DNA from: Companilactobacillus mishanensis
GTDB lineage: Bacteria > Bacillota > Bacilli > Lactobacillales > Lactobacillaceae
Direction: 5' to 3'
NCBI RefSeq assembly: GCF_003946505.1
Contig: NZ_RHON01000001.1
Span: forward strand, 372,001-436,000
DNA: 64,000 bases
The notes under the pieces were generated by a model. That model was not told the DNA's origin. It did no database searches and saw only the letters and a list, made by a program, of their open reading frames with translations. Positions 1 through 8,824 of the stretch are shown piece by piece (within the stretch, counting starts at the first letter, position 1; every line of letters begins with the position of its first letter). Both the position numbers and the translations under genes were made by a program.

Positions 1-448
1 AAGCCAGATATTTTGTATGAGTGTTATCCAAATTTCCAAATTTCAAACTATTCAACAGAGCTATGGGAGTTGCACCCATTGAAAAAATATCTCTGATAAT
101 ACCTCCAACACCTGTTGCAGCACCTTGATATGGTTCAACAGCTGACGGATGATTGTGACTTTCAGCCTTAAACACAATAGCCTGATCATCCCCAATATCA
201 ATTATTCCAGCATCTTCACCAGGACCAGCTAATACTCGTTTACTTTTATTAGGTAATTTTCGTAACACATTTTTTGAATTCTTATATGAACAATGTTCAC
301 TCCACATAACTGAAAATAAGCCTGCTTCTGTATAATTTGGCAAACGTCCTAATATGTTTTCAGAAATATTTTTGTACTCTTCATCACTCAAACCCCAAGA
401 TTTATACAATTTGGTATCTAGTATCTTTTCGGCAGTTGGTTCAGTCAT
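1..448 (-). CDS. purL: Phosphoribosylformylglycinamidine synthase subunit PurL (5' part only)
   Basis: Large subunit of FGAM synthase, which converts FGAR to FGAM with ATP and PurQ-supplied ammonia in purine synthesis. Only the N-terminal ~149 residues lie in the window; the rest continues past the left edge. The reading frame shows the family start MTEPTAEKI, then [10 protein letters not shown], the LAGPGEDAG block and [11 protein letters not shown], which are hallmarks of the AIRS-type ATP-binding N-terminus. The start ATG directly follows the purQ stop, with a GGGTG ribosome site inside the purQ end. It is the sixth gene of the purE-K-C-S-Q-L operon. The family is very certain. Confidence 0.95.
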   Translation of the reverse strand, partial: MTEPTAEKILDTKLYKSWGLSDEEYKNISENILGRLPNYTEAGLFSVMWSEHCSYKNSKNVLRKLPNKSKRVLAGPGEDAGIIDIGDDQAIVFKAESHNHPSAVEPYQGAATGVGGIIRDIFSMGATPIALLNSLKFGNLDNTHTKYLA

Positions 449-1126
449 CTATAGATTCACCCTATTCATATGTGATTTTAAAATCGATTGAAACATTTTT
501 AAACCGTCATCTGATCCTACAATTTTTTCCAAAGCACGTTCTGGATGAGGCATCATTCCTAATACGTTTCCTTTAGAATTAATGATTCCAGCAATGTTAT
601 CAACACTTCCATTGATGTCATTAACGTATCTAAAGACGATTTGATCATTCGCCTTCAACGTCGAAAGAGTGGCGTCGTCACAGTAGTAGTTACCTTCACC
701 ATGTGCAACAGGAATGTTAATACTTTCTTTTTTAGAATATTCACTGGTAAAAATTGTTTGATTGTCTTCAACAATCAACTCAACTGATTCACAAATAAAT
801 TTATTTTGACGATTTCTGATCAACGCACCAGGAAGTAAACCAATTTCAGTTAAAATTTGAAATCCATTACAGATACCTAAAACTGGCTTGCCTTCGTGTG
901 CTAATTTTTTAATTGCTGGGATGATAGGTGCTTGAGCTGCAATTGCACCGCTTCTTAAATAATCACCGTATGAAAATCCACCTGGAATCATTACTGCGTC
1001 ATATTCATCAAGTGAATTTTCACGGTAATCAACCATTTCTACTTCAGCGTGAATTCCGTCCTTGATTGCATAGAACAAATCCTTATCACAATTAGAACCA
1101 GGAAATACGATTACTGCAAATCTCAT
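449..1126 (-). CDS. purQ: FGAM synthase glutaminase subunit PurQ
   Basis: Class I glutamine amidotransferase that hydrolyses glutamine and passes ammonia to PurL. The 225-residue length is normal for the separate-subunit form. The nucleophile is Cys86 in GICNGFQ, and the triad is completed by His194 and Glu196 in MPHPER. The FPGSNCDKD start and the [11 protein letters not shown] motif are typical of PurQ. Its start overlaps the purS end by 4 bases and its stop abuts the purL start, so translation is probably coupled across purS-Q-L, which together form one enzyme complex. Confidence 0.97.
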   Translation of the reverse strand: MRFAVIVFPGSNCDKDLFYAIKDGIHAEVEMVDYRENSLDEYDAVMIPGGFSYGDYLRSGAIAAQAPIIPAIKKLAHEGKPVLGICNGFQILTEIGLLPGALIRNRQNKFICESVELIVEDNQTIFTSEYSKKESINIPVAHGEGNYYCDDATLSTLKANDQIVFRYVNDINGSVDNIAGIINSKGNVLGMMPHPERALEKIVGSDDGLKMFQSILKSHMNRVNL

Positions 1127-1380
1127 TTTGCACCCTCCGCATTGACAATTTCGTAACGATAAGTCTCCATATTTGGGTTAGCGAGCAATTTATCACAAAT
1201 TGTATCAATTTCTGTATCAATATCTTTTGCATCATCTGTAAAGTTGATTTCGAAATATTTGCCCATTCGGACACCGTTAATATCATTGTGACCCATTCCA
1301 TGAATTGCAGTTTCAATCGCTTCACCTTGGGGATCAAGAATCGATTCTTTGTAAGTTACATATACTTTTACAAGTGTCAT
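1123..1380 (-). CDS. purS: FGAM synthase small subunit PurS
   Basis: Small dimeric protein that links PurL and PurQ in Gram-positive FGAM synthase. The 85 residues match the family length. The sequence [20 protein letters not shown] near the N-terminus is the characteristic PurS strand-helix start, and the rest has the expected beta-alpha-beta pattern. It sits between purC and purQ as in Bacillus and overlaps purQ by 4 bases. A same-strand overlapping frame (1092-1337) is only a shadow. Confidence 0.95.
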   Translation of the reverse strand: MTLVKVYVTYKESILDPQGEAIETAIHGMGHNDINGVRMGKYFEINFTDDAKDIDTEIDTICDKLLANPNMETYRYEIVNAEGAK

Positions 1381-1381
1381 A

Positions 1382-2089
1382 TTATTTGGCTCCTTCTAAT
1401 CGGTTCAATACTTTTTGATAGGTTGTAACTAAGTCAGCTTCATTTTTACGGAAAACATCTTTATCTAAGGATTGATGACTTGTTTGATCCCACAAGCGAC
1501 AATTATCTGGTGAAAATTCATCAATCAAAATTATTTTGTTATCTACGCGACCAAATTCAAGTTTAAAGTCGACTAAATCTAAATCATCCTTATCAAACAA
1601 TGTTTTCAATAAATCATTTATCTTCAATGTTTGAGATTTAATATTCTTCAATTCTTCAGCTGTAGCAATGTTTATCGATTCTATTTGAGATTCATTTATC
1701 GCAGGGTCACCCAATTCATCACTCTTGAAGTAATATTCAATAACTGGTGGGTTTAGTGACTTACCTTCTGTAAGTGCAAATTTCTTTGCAAAACTGCCGG
1801 CAATTTTATTTCTTAACACTACTTCAATTGGAATCAGCTCTGTTTTCTTGACCAATTGCTCATGGTCAGAAACATTCTTGATCAGATGTGTTTCAATACC
1901 ATTTTTTTGAAGGTAGTCATAAATAAATGCAGAAATTTTACAGTTAAGACTCCCTTTTCCAGGAATCTTTTCCTTTCTAACTCCATTAAATGCAGTTGCT
2001 TGATCCTTATAGACAACCAACAATTCCTCGGTGTTATCAGTTTCAAACAAATCCTTGGCTTTTCCAGAATACAAAAGTTGATTACTCAT
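1382..2089 (-). CDS. purC: SAICAR synthetase PurC
   Basis: Joins CAIR and aspartate using ATP to give SAICAR. The 235 residues are normal for bacterial PurC. Recognisable blocks are the N-terminal LLYSGKAKDLF nucleotide loop, the VVLRNKIAGSF segment, LKLEFGR-like DFKLEFGR and the IDEFSPDNCRLWD motif. Only one base separates it from purS, and it lies 11 bases after purK, within the purine operon. Confidence 0.97.
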   Translation of the reverse strand: MSNQLLYSGKAKDLFETDNTEELLVVYKDQATAFNGVRKEKIPGKGSLNCKISAFIYDYLQKNGIETHLIKNVSDHEQLVKKTELIPIEVVLRNKIAGSFAKKFALTEGKSLNPPVIEYYFKSDELGDPAINESQIESINIATAEELKNIKSQTLKINDLLKTLFDKDDLDLVDFKLEFGRVDNKIILIDEFSPDNCRLWDQTSHQSLDKDVFRKNEADLVTTYQKVLNRLEGAK

Positions 2090-2100
2090 TTAGATTGCTC

Positions 2101-3240
2101 CTAATCATTCCAAATTGGATTTTCTTTTATTTGTTGAATCGATGAATCTACATCTTCAGTCAAAATTGTGATGTGGCCCATTTTTCGATTGTATTTACTG
2201 TCACTTTTACCATAATCGTGAAAATTCCAGTCTTCATGATCGGTTATTTGATTTTTCGCAGGTTCTAGATGTTGCCCAAGTAGATTTACCATTATTGCTG
2301 GTTCAAACAATTTAACCTCTGGCATTTTCCAATCACACACTCCAAGAATATGAGCATCAAATTGTGAAATGTTACATGCCTCTATGGTCAAATGTCCGGA
2401 ATTATGGGGTCTTGGAGCAATTTCATTCACATAGACTTTGTTTTCAGTATCGATGAAGAACTCAATACACATTGTTCCCACCAAGTCCAACTTATTTGCG
2501 ATAGATCTAGCAATCTCATACGTTTCAACTGAGATCGATGTTCCAACTCTTGCTGGACAATTACTGATATGAAGAATGTTATTGTGGTGTTCATTTTCGA
2601 TAAGAGGAAATACAGAATGTTCATGATCAGAATTTGACGATATAACGACTGAAACTTCCTTTGAAAGTGAAATCCTTGATTCCAATATGCAAGTCCCTTT
2701 TGAAATCAATTCTTCAACTTCATCCTTGTCGTAGCCTTCATCATCAATTCTTAGTTGGCCTTTACCGTCATATCCACCTTCAACGGTTTTTAAAATAATC
2801 GGATATTGAAGTTTTGATATTGCAATGACAAAGTCTTCCACTGAATTGACAATGGCATGAGGAACTACTGGAAAATGATTTTCTGAAATAAATTCTTTTT
2901 CTCTAATTCGATTTTGAGTTACTAATAACGCTTTTGAACCCTGGGGTACATCAGTGTATTTTTTTATTTCGTTAATAGTTTCAGCATCAACATTTTCAAA
3001 TTCGTATGTTAGTACATCGCATTCTTTTGCCAATGTGATTAAAGAAGTTAAGTCGTCATATTCAGCGACAATTTGTTTATCAGAAACCTGAGCAGCTGGA
3101 CAATTGTCTGTTGGATCCAAAATTATAACTTTAAAACCCTTTTCTTTGGCAGAAGCAGCCATCATTTGACCTAACTGTCCCCCACCGATAATGCCAATGG
3201 TTTCTCCGGGTAAATGTACTTTATTCAAACTGTTTCCCAC
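2101..3240 (-). CDS. purK: N5-carboxyaminoimidazole ribonucleotide synthase PurK
   Basis: ATP-grasp enzyme that makes N5-CAIR from AIR, bicarbonate and ATP, the substrate of PurE. The 379 residues include the N-terminal [13 protein letters not shown] nucleotide fold, a central ATP-grasp with [12 protein letters not shown] and the C-terminal [12 protein letters not shown] metal-binding motif. The start codon is GTG at 3240, lying inside the purE end (about 20 bases of overlap), which suggests translational coupling. The PurK-PurE pair shows that this organism uses the two-step route. Confidence 0.96.
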   Translation of the reverse strand: MGNSLNKVHLPGETIGIIGGGQLGQMMAASAKEKGFKVIILDPTDNCPAAQVSDKQIVAEYDDLTSLITLAKECDVLTYEFENVDAETINEIKKYTDVPQGSKALLVTQNRIREKEFISENHFPVVPHAIVNSVEDFVIAISKLQYPIILKTVEGGYDGKGQLRIDDEGYDKDEVEELISKGTCILESRISLSKEVSVVISSNSDHEHSVFPLIENEHHNNILHISNCPARVGTSISVETYEIARSIANKLDLVGTMCIEFFIDTENKVYVNEIAPRPHNSGHLTIEACNISQFDAHILGVCDWKMPEVKLFEPAIMVNLLGQHLEPAKNQITDHEDWNFHDYGKSDSKYNRKMGHITILTEDVDSSIQQIKENPIWND

Positions 3241-3706
3241 TTTCTACAGATTTGTCGTGCATCTTATGTTGATATTCTGACAAAGTTTCTAAGTAAGTAG
3301 AGTTACTTAGTGCACAAATTCTAGTTGCCATAAGTGCTGCATTGATTGCACCAGCCTTACCAATAGCCATGGTTGCCACTGGAACGCCTCCTGGCATTTG
3401 CACAATGGAAAGTAATGAATCCATACCATTCAACGCCTTTGATTGAACTGGTACGCCAATTACTGGTAAATCTGTCGTTGCAGCAAGCATTCCTGGTAAA
3501 TGAGCAGCACCACCTGCACCAGCAATAATTACCTTATTACCCTTGTATGCAGCAGTTTTTCCAAAATTGATCATTTCCTGTGGCATACGGTGTGCAGAAA
3601 TAACATGAACTTCATAACCGACCTTTAATTCTTCTAAAGTATCGATTGTATTTTGCATCGTTGATAGATCCGAAATCGAACCCATAATAATTGCTACATC
3701 TTTCAT
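3221..3706 (-). CDS. purE: N5-CAIR mutase PurE
   Basis: Class I PurE, which rearranges N5-CAIR to CAIR. The motifs [15 protein letters not shown] (catalytic His) and [12 protein letters not shown] are clear. The frame is open to an upstream ATG at 3730, but that codon lies at the predicted transcription start. The ATG at 3706 has GGAAGA 10 bases upstream and gives the family N-terminus [10 protein letters not shown], so it is preferred (161 residues). It is the first gene of the purine operon, with promoter and PurBox-like sites just upstream. Confidence 0.95.
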   Translation of the reverse strand: MKDVAIIMGSISDLSTMQNTIDTLEELKVGYEVHVISAHRMPQEMINFGKTAAYKGNKVIIAGAGGAAHLPGMLAATTDLPVIGVPVQSKALNGMDSLLSIVQMPGGVPVATMAIGKAGAINAALMATRICALSNSTYLETLSEYQHKMHDKSVESGKQFE

Positions 3707-3736
3707 AAGCCATCTTCTTCCTTTAAGCATGGTTTC

Positions 3737-3765
3737 AGTTTAGCAAGATTATCCGTGTTTTACAA
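3737..3765 (-). promoter_or_regulatory. Promoter of the pur operon
   Basis: On the minus strand a TTGTAA -35 (3760-3765) and a TAAACT -10 (3737-3742) are separated by exactly 17 bases. The expected transcription start is near 3730, only about 24 bases before the purE start, leaving no room for a purine riboswitch. Both hexamers differ from consensus, which fits a promoter needing an activator. Confidence 0.6.
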
Positions 3766-3799
3766 GAAATTGACGTATATTATGCAATATTTGTTAATT

Positions 3800-3861
3800 A
3801 AAGTTCGTATTATAGGGTTAATTATTTAATTATTATATTATTGATATATCTTTAGTTCGGC
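3800..3861 (-). promoter_or_regulatory. Two PurBox-like PurR sites
   Basis: Two copies of a CGAACW core read on the minus strand: CCGAACTAA (3852-3860) and ACGAACTTT (3800-3808). They match the lactococcal PurBox AWWWCCGAACWWT and face the same way. The inner copy is centred about 75 bases upstream of the predicted start, the position known for PurR activation in Lactococcus, whereas Bacillus repressor sites are inverted. PurR itself is not in the window. Confidence 0.55.
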
Positions 3862-3881
3862 TTTTATGAAATCCGTTGCAT

Positions 3882-3918
3882 AAAAAAAGACCAGATATAA
3901 GTGAAGCTATATCTGATC
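3882..3918 (-). terminator. Terminator after yneF
   Basis: An 11-bp stem (3889-3899 with 3908-3918, one G-T pair) and an 8-base loop, followed on the minus strand by seven T. It closes the ynzC-yneF unit and insulates it from the pur promoter. Confidence 0.85.
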
Positions 3919-3926
3919 ATAAAATA

Positions 3927-4148
3927 TTAGTTGTTTTTCTTTTGTTGTGCCTTCATAGAAGCCATTACTTGATTCAATTTCTTTTGTGAAGGTTTTTGTC
4001 CCATCTGAGACATCATTTGTTTTACCATATCTGCACTAATTGGTGGATTGTCTTGGAAATACTTCTTCATATACCATCTAGCAACGAAGAATCCAATTAC
4101 AGCACCAGCTAGAATACCTATAACGGCAGCAATGATTATTGGCCACAT
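3927..4148 (-). CDS. yneF: YneF family small membrane protein
   Basis: A 73-residue protein of the UPF0154/YneF family, whose role is unknown. It begins with one hydrophobic helix (about residues 2-24, MWPIIIAAVIGILAGAVIG...), followed by the family segment NPPISADMVKQMM and GQKPSQKKLNQ, and a short basic tail. The open frame extends to 4178, but ATG 4148 has an AGGAAAGGG site upstream and gives the family N-terminus. It is next to ynzC and lexA, an order also found in Bacillus. Confidence 0.9.
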   Translation of the reverse strand: MWPIIIAAVIGILAGAVIGFFVARWYMKKYFQDNPPISADMVKQMMSQMGQKPSQKKLNQVMASMKAQQKKNN

Positions 4149-4210
4149 AAAATTATTCACCCTTTCCTTACTGTACATATATTACATAAAAATATCATTA
4201 ATTGAAAGGC

Positions 4211-4453
4211 TTAATCGTCCCGCAATCCCTTTTCACGTTGAATCTTACGAACTTTTTCAGGAGTTACTTCTTTCCCTGACTTATCAAAAACACGCATTGT
4301 TTCAATTTGAGACTTGAAACCTTCTCTAAAGTTCTGTAGATACTTCTTACGAAGAGCACGTTGTTCTTCTTCTTCTTCCTTAGTAATGGTGCCTTCCTTT
4401 GCCTTTTTGGCGAGGGCATTTAACTTTTGTACCAATGATTCATTTTCTGACAT
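4211..4453 (-). CDS. ynzC: DUF896 protein YnzC
   Basis: An 80-residue soluble protein of the YnzC/DUF896 family, known as a small helical-hairpin fold of unknown role. The N-terminal helices carry TKEEEEEQRALRKKYL, then FREGFKSQIE and a C-terminal part with VTPEKVRKIQREKG, all family features. It is divergent from lexA, and its predicted promoter overlaps the SOS box. In Bacillus subtilis ynzC is the last gene of the LexA-controlled yneA-yneB-ynzC operon; here the first two are absent. Confidence 0.9.
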   Translation of the reverse strand: MSENESLVQKLNALAKKAKEGTITKEEEEEQRALRKKYLQNFREGFKSQIETMRVFDKSGKEVTPEKVRKIQREKGLRDD

Positions 4454-4473
4454 TAATTACACTCCCTATATAC

Positions 4474-4487
4474 CGAACACTTGTTTG
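4474..4487. promoter_or_regulatory. SOS (LexA) box between ynzC and lexA
   Basis: CGAACACTTGTTTG matches the Gram-positive SOS consensus CGAAC-N4-GTTCG except for one base in the right arm. It overlaps the -35 of lexA and the predicted start of the ynzC transcript, so one LexA dimer could repress both. Confidence 0.85.
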
Positions 4488-4513
4488 AATTATATACCAT
4501 GTTTTGATACAAT
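4485..4513 (+). promoter_or_regulatory. lexA promoter
   Basis: TTGAAT (4485-4490) and TACAAT (4508-4513), with 17 bases between. The -35 overlaps the right arm of the SOS box, as expected for an autoregulated lexA. On the opposite strand TATAAT at 4489-4494 is a likely -10 for ynzC, placing its start inside the SOS box. Confidence 0.7.
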
Positions 4514-4544
4514 CTAAATAAGATACTAACAATGAGGTGTTCTA

Positions 4545-5168
4545 ATGTCAAAGAATGAAGGATCTAAACAGGCTCAAATACTTGAGTGCATACACGACTA
4601 CTTAGACGAACATGGTTATCCACCAACAGTTCGTGAAATTTGTGAGGCCGTTGATCTTTCTTCAACTTCAACAGTCCACGGACATATAACAAGGCTCGAG
4701 AAGAAAGGTTACTTACAAAGAGACCCTACCAAACCTCGAGCACTTGAATTAACAATGGCCGGATTGAATTTAATCGGTATTAAATCAAAAGAAATTCCTA
4801 TTATCGGTGCAGTTGCTGCTGGTCAACCAATTTCAGCTGAACGTGATTATGAAGGTACTTTCCCACTACCACCAGACTTAACTCGTGATTCAGGGGAATT
4901 GTTCATGTTGGTAATTCATGGTGAAAGTATGATCAACGTTGGAATTCTTGATGGCGATCAGGTTATCGTCCATGAACAAAGTACTGCAAGTAACGGCGAA
5001 ATCGTTATTGCAATGACAGAAGATATTGAAGCAACATGTAAGAGATTTTATGCAGAAAATGGTCATTATCGTCTTCAACCGGAAAATGATACGATGGATC
5101 CAATCATTTTAGATAACGTCGAAATCGTTGGTAAAGTTGTCGGTCTATATAGACCTCAGATTTTTTAA
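4545..5168 (+). CDS. lexA: SOS repressor LexA
   Basis: Repressor of the SOS regulon that cleaves itself when RecA is activated. The 207 residues hold an N-terminal winged helix (about 1-70, with [19 protein letters not shown] as the recognition region), then the S24 protease domain. The cleavage bond is Ala92-Gly93 in VAAGQP, the nucleophile is Ser128 in HGESMI and the general base is Lys166. ATG 4545 has GAGGTG upstream. The SOS box in its promoter implies autoregulation, and a second target lies at 31.5 kb in this window. Confidence 0.98.
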   Translation: MSKNEGSKQAQILECIHDYLDEHGYPPTVREICEAVDLSSTSTVHGHITRLEKKGYLQRDPTKPRALELTMAGLNLIGIKSKEIPIIGAVAAGQPISAERDYEGTFPLPPDLTRDSGELFMLVIHGESMINVGILDGDQVIVHEQSTASNGEIVIAMTEDIEATCKRFYAENGHYRLQPENDTMDPIILDNVEIVGKVVGLYRPQIF

Positions 5169-5184
5169 CATTAAATTCAACCAC

Positions 5185-5217
5185 AAAAAAAGGACTTGCA
5201 TATGCAAGTCCTTTTTT
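5185..5217. terminator. Bidirectional terminator between lexA and rplS
   Basis: A perfect 22-base palindrome (5191-5212) flanked by A-rich and T-rich runs, so it can stop transcription on both strands. It ends lexA and the rpsP-rimM-trmD-rplS unit. Confidence 0.9.
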
Positions 5218-5227
5218 AATTGCGATA

Positions 5228-5581
5228 TTAGATATCACGACGACGTTCTTTGATACGAGCAGCCTTACCTTTACGATCACGTAGATAGTAAAGTTTGCTA
5301 CGGCGTACACGACCGTATCTAACAACATCAATCTTGTCAACACGAGGTGTGTTTAGTGGGAATGTTCTTTCAACACCAACACCACTACTCATCTTACGTA
5401 CAGTATATGTAGCTGAAATACCTGTACCATGTTTCTTGATTACAACACCTTCGAACAACTGAATACGTTCACGTGAACCTTCAACAACCTTAGCATGGAC
5501 ACGAACAGTGTCACCAGCGCGGAAGTCAGGAATATCAGAACGTAATTGTTCTTTGGTAATGTCTTGAATTAATTTATTCAT
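5228..5581 (-). CDS. rplS: 50S ribosomal protein L19
   Basis: Large-subunit protein at the 30S-50S interface. The 117 residues match the family in full: N-terminal [28 protein letters not shown], the [13 protein letters not shown] segment and a basic C-terminus. It is the last gene of the rpsP-rimM-trmD-rplS cluster, the usual bacterial order, and lies 118 bases after trmD with a possible autoregulatory leader in that gap. Confidence 0.98.
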   Translation of the reverse strand: MNKLIQDITKEQLRSDIPDFRAGDTVRVHAKVVEGSRERIQLFEGVVIKKHGTGISATYTVRKMSSGVGVERTFPLNTPRVDKIDVVRYGRVRRSKLYYLRDRKGKAARIKERRRDI

Positions 5582-5589
5582 TAATTATT

Positions 5590-5660
5590 TCTCCCTTACC
5601 GACACTCATACATATCTTCTTCATAATACACAGCGGAATATCGTTGATTATGTGTTTAAA
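5590..5660 (-). promoter_or_regulatory. Possible L19 leader RNA
   Basis: The 118-base gap between trmD and rplS can form mutually exclusive pairings on the minus strand: ACACA (5651-5655) with TGTGT (5628-5632), or CATAAT with ATTATG. A TATAGT -10-like element lies further upstream. Firmicutes often have an L19 leader here; no covariance model could be run. Confidence 0.35.
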
Positions 5661-5699
5661 CACTCTTACTATATTACATTATTTGTTTTTGCTTGTAAA

Positions 5700-6428
5700 C
5701 TAATTTTCAGAACGAATTTCACGAAGTAATTTTTTCTCTTCATCAGTCAATTCAATTGTTTTTAGTAAATCAGGTCGACGGTCTAAAGTCTTACGAAGTG
5801 CTTCTTTTAAACGCCAAATACGGATTTTTTCGTGATTACCGCTTATAAGGACATCTGGGACCTTTTTGCCTCGAAAATCTGCTGGACGAGAATACTGTGG
5901 ATATTCCAACAAACCATGTGAAAATGATTCTTCTTCAGCTGAGAAATTATTACCGAGGACTCCTGGAACAAATCTCATGGTAGCATCGATCATACTCATC
6001 GTTGGTAGTTCTCCACCAGTCAAAATATAGTCGCCAATAGAAACCTCGTCAGTTACTAGATCCTTGATTCTTTCGTCAAATCCTTCATAATGTCCACAAA
6101 TAAATACTAAATTATCTTCTTCAGCAAAATCTTTGGCCATTTTCGTATTGAAAGTTTTACCAGCTGGATCAAGTAAGATAACACGTTTCTTACCTGGTGT
6201 TTTCTTTTCAACAGCATCCATTGCATCGTAGATTGGCTGTGCCTGTAGTAACATCCCTGCCCCACCACCATATGGTGAGTCATCCACATGATTCTGCTTA
6301 TCGGTCGTATAATCTCTAAAATCAACAATATTCAAATTAAGTAGACCTTTTTCTTGGGCCTTACCAATAACTGATTCGTTCAATGTATCAAACATTCTTG
6401 GAAAAATACTTAAAACTGTTATATCCAT
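5700..6428 (-). CDS. trmD: tRNA (guanine-37-N1)-methyltransferase TrmD
   Basis: Methylates G37 next to the anticodon using S-adenosylmethionine, which prevents +1 frameshifts. The 242 residues show the SPOUT knot fold: N-terminal [37 protein letters not shown], and [13 protein letters not shown] in the knotted cofactor site, with a C-terminal helical domain containing [14 protein letters not shown]. The start overlaps the rimM stop by one base (TAATG), indicating coupled translation. Confidence 0.98.
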   Translation of the reverse strand: MDITVLSIFPRMFDTLNESVIGKAQEKGLLNLNIVDFRDYTTDKQNHVDDSPYGGGAGMLLQAQPIYDAMDAVEKKTPGKKRVILLDPAGKTFNTKMAKDFAEEDNLVFICGHYEGFDERIKDLVTDEVSIGDYILTGGELPTMSMIDATMRFVPGVLGNNFSAEEESFSHGLLEYPQYSRPADFRGKKVPDVLISGNHEKIRIWRLKEALRKTLDRRPDLLKTIELTDEEKKLLREIRSEN

Positions 6429-6943
6429 TAATCTATCAATCCATCCGGGATCTCAACATTTACTACTTGATTCTCAAGATCCACATTTTTTACAACATCG
6501 TCAATATAAGGTATCAAAACTTCTTTGTATTTGCGACCTTTAACGACCCATACATCATTAGGACCCAATTCCATTATTTCGGACACAGTCCCAATTTCAC
6601 CTAATTCTTGGTCGATAACTTTCAAACCTATAATTTGATTGTATAAGAATTCTCCATCTTTTAGTTCAGTTGAAATTTCTGAATTAGTAAACAATTCATA
6701 ATTCTTAAATTGCTCAACATCATTTATATTATCAAAGCCTTCAAATTTTACTAAAATAAAATTCTTGTGCTTTCTAGATGATTCAACTTTAAATTCTTTC
6801 AATCCATTATTTTGTTTCATAAATAATGTTGAACCTGGCTTAAATCTTTCTTCTGGAAAATCAGTGATTGCTACAATACGCAATTCTCCTTTGATTCCAT
6901 GAGTATTGACTATTTTGCCAACTCGATAAAGTTTATCTGCCAT
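6428..6943 (-). CDS. rimM: 16S rRNA processing protein RimM
   Basis: Assembly factor for the 30S head that binds S19. The reading frame gives an N-terminal RimM beta-barrel ([17 protein letters not shown]) and a C-terminal PRC barrel ([14 protein letters not shown]...LIPYIDDVV). The frame is open to 6976, but ATG 6943 has GGAGAG upstream and gives the family start [11 protein letters not shown] (171 residues). No khpA lies between it and rpsP, unlike in Bacillus. Confidence 0.96.
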   Translation of the reverse strand: MADKLYRVGKIVNTHGIKGELRIVAITDFPEERFKPGSTLFMKQNNGLKEFKVESSRKHKNFILVKFEGFDNINDVEQFKNYELFTNSEISTELKDGEFLYNQIIGLKVIDQELGEIGTVSEIMELGPNDVWVVKGRKYKEVLIPYIDDVVKNVDLENQVVNVEIPDGLID

Positions 6944-7013
6944 AAAACTCTCCATTTGATAAAGAAATAGGACCATGATAAAAACAAGTTTTATCTGATC
7001 CCATCAATTATCA

Positions 7014-7286
7014 TTATTTTGAATATTTGCTTTCATGGTATTTTTGCATTAAACCATGTTTTTTAAGCAAGTTATGAACTGTATCTGAAGGTTGTGCACC
7101 TTTTTGCAACCAGTCCATGATCTTGTCATCTTCAAGCTTCAATTCTTCTGGTTGTGAAATTGGGTTGTAGTAACCAACTTGTTCGATGAAGCGGCCATCA
7201 CGTGGTGCACGTGAATCAGCAACAACGATTCTATAAAATGGTCTTAATTTACTACCCATACGTTTCATTCTAATCTTAACTGACAT
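7014..7286 (-). CDS. rpsP: 30S ribosomal protein S16
   Basis: Small-subunit assembly protein. The 90 residues begin with [19 protein letters not shown] and contain [15 protein letters not shown] and the [11 protein letters not shown] tail, which are diagnostic. It is the first gene of its operon with its own promoter, and 70 bases separate it from rimM. Confidence 0.98.
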   Translation of the reverse strand: MSVKIRMKRMGSKLRPFYRIVVADSRAPRDGRFIEQVGYYNPISQPEELKLEDDKIMDWLQKGAQPSDTVHNLLKKHGLMQKYHESKYSK

Positions 7287-7317
7287 TTATTGTTCCTCCT
7301 AAGTACTTAACTTTGAT

Positions 7318-7346
7318 AGTATACACAAAAAAAGGGAACGTGTAAA
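7318..7346 (-). promoter_or_regulatory. rpsP promoter nested in the ffh terminator
   Basis: TTTACA (7341-7346) and TATACT (7318-7323), with 17 bases between. The -35 lies in the 3' arm of the ffh terminator stem, so the element that ends the upstream unit also starts the next one. Confidence 0.65.
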
Positions 7347-7362
7347 GTTTTTTTCTTTACAC
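7327..7362 (-). terminator. Terminator after ffh
   Basis: An 8-bp stem GTGTAAAG/CTTTACAC (7340-7347 and 7355-7362) with a 7-base loop. The U-run of seven comes after a short GTTCCC gap, so efficiency may be partial. Confidence 0.6.
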
Positions 7363-7372
7363 ATTTCTTTTT

Positions 7373-8812
7373 TTAATTACTCTTAAAACGCTTGATCTTC
7401 TTCATACGTTTTTTCTTATTCTTTTTATTCTTACGAACCATTGAATGCATGGCCATTTTACCCAAACGACCAGAAACACCATTTCCCATCATTTGATCCA
7501 TACCATTCATGTTACCTTTACTCATTTGTTTCATCATGTCACGTGATTGCTTGAATTGTTTGATCATTCTATTTACTTCTTGAACAGATCTACCAGAACC
7601 TCCAGCAATTCTCTTTCTTCTTGAAGGATTCAATAAACCTGGATCTTCACGCTCAGCAGGAGTCATAGAATAAACAATAGCCTTGAGATGAGAAATATCT
7701 TTCTCATCAATATTAATATTAGCTAAGGCTGGATTATTTGCCATCCCTGGAATCATCTTCATAATTTCATCCAGTGGACCCATCTTTTGGATCTGATCCA
7801 TTTGGTCGATGAAATCATTGAAGTCAAAACTATTTTGTTTGATCTTTTCAGCCATATCTTCGGCTTGTTTTTGATCATATTCAGTTTGTGCTTTCTCAAT
7901 AAGAGTAAGCATATCACCCATACCTAGAATACGATTTGCCATACGGTCAGGATGGAAAACATCTAATTGATCTAGTTTTTCACCTTGTCCTATAAACTTG
8001 ATTGGTTTTCCAGTAACGGAACGAATTGATAAGGCAGCACCACCACGGGTATCACCATCTAATTTGGTCAATACTACACCAGTTATATCTAATTGTTCAT
8101 CAAATCCAGCTGCAACCTTAGCTGCAACTTGACCAGTCATGGAATCAGCAACGAATAAAATTTCATTAGGATGTGCCAATTCTTTGATACGTGTTAATTC
8201 ATCCATCAGCTTTTCATCAATTTCAAGACGACCAGCAGTATCAATGATCACATAATCGTTTTTATCTTCAGCGGCCTTAGCCAATCCATTTTTTACAATT
8301 TCAACAGGATCTTTATCGGTACCTTCTTCATAGACAGGAGCACCTACTTGTTGACCTACTGTTTTCAACTGTTCAATGGCAGCAGGACGGTAAACATCGG
8401 CAGCAATAAATAATGGTCTAGCTTTATCGTTGGCCATCAAATATTTTGCTAATTTACCAGCTGTTGTAGTTTTACCAGCACCTTGAAGACCAACCATCAT
8501 GATGATTGTTGGAATATGTGGTGCTTTGTTTAATGGGACAGCTTCTGTACCCATTAACTTTGTCAGTTCATCATCAACAATTTTAATAACTTGTTGTGAT
8601 GGAGTAAGACTGTCCATTACTTCGGAACCAAGTGCACGTTCGCGAACTTGTTTGACAAAGTCTTTAACAACATCGAAGTTAACATCAGCTTCGAGTAAAG
8701 CCATTCTAACTTCACGCATTACCTGACGGACATCATCTTCTGATAATTTACCTTTTCCTCTTAACGAAGAAAAAACCTTTTGTAGCCTTTCACTTAAACC
8801 TTCAAAAGCCAT
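7373..8812 (-). CDS. ffh: Signal recognition particle protein Ffh
   Basis: SRP54 GTPase that binds signal peptides and 4.5S RNA and docks with FtsY. The 479 residues have an N-domain four-helix bundle, a G-domain with GLQGAGKTTT, DTAGRLE and TKLDGDTRGG, and a C-terminal methionine-rich M-domain (PGMANNPALANINI and the RNA-binding GGSGRSVQEVNRMIKQF). The tail is very basic. It follows ylxM by 12 bases, and ylxM is known to modulate SRP in streptococci. Confidence 0.98.
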   Translation of the reverse strand: MAFEGLSERLQKVFSSLRGKGKLSEDDVRQVMREVRMALLEADVNFDVVKDFVKQVRERALGSEVMDSLTPSQQVIKIVDDELTKLMGTEAVPLNKAPHIPTIIMMVGLQGAGKTTTAGKLAKYLMANDKARPLFIAADVYRPAAIEQLKTVGQQVGAPVYEEGTDKDPVEIVKNGLAKAAEDKNDYVIIDTAGRLEIDEKLMDELTRIKELAHPNEILFVADSMTGQVAAKVAAGFDEQLDITGVVLTKLDGDTRGGAALSIRSVTGKPIKFIGQGEKLDQLDVFHPDRMANRILGMGDMLTLIEKAQTEYDQKQAEDMAEKIKQNSFDFNDFIDQMDQIQKMGPLDEIMKMIPGMANNPALANINIDEKDISHLKAIVYSMTPAEREDPGLLNPSRRKRIAGGSGRSVQEVNRMIKQFKQSRDMMKQMSKGNMNGMDQMMGNGVSGRLGKMAMHSMVRKNKKNKKKRMKKIKRFKSN

Positions 8813-8824
8813 ATTTAACTCCTA

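Noticed and set aside
2427..2624. Minus-strand frame within purK
   Set aside because: Another frame of purK, which matches the family along its full length.
3707..3926. A purine riboswitch upstream of purE
   Set aside because: The predicted leader is only about 24 bases and no conserved three-way junction sequence is present; PurBox-like sites explain the region better.
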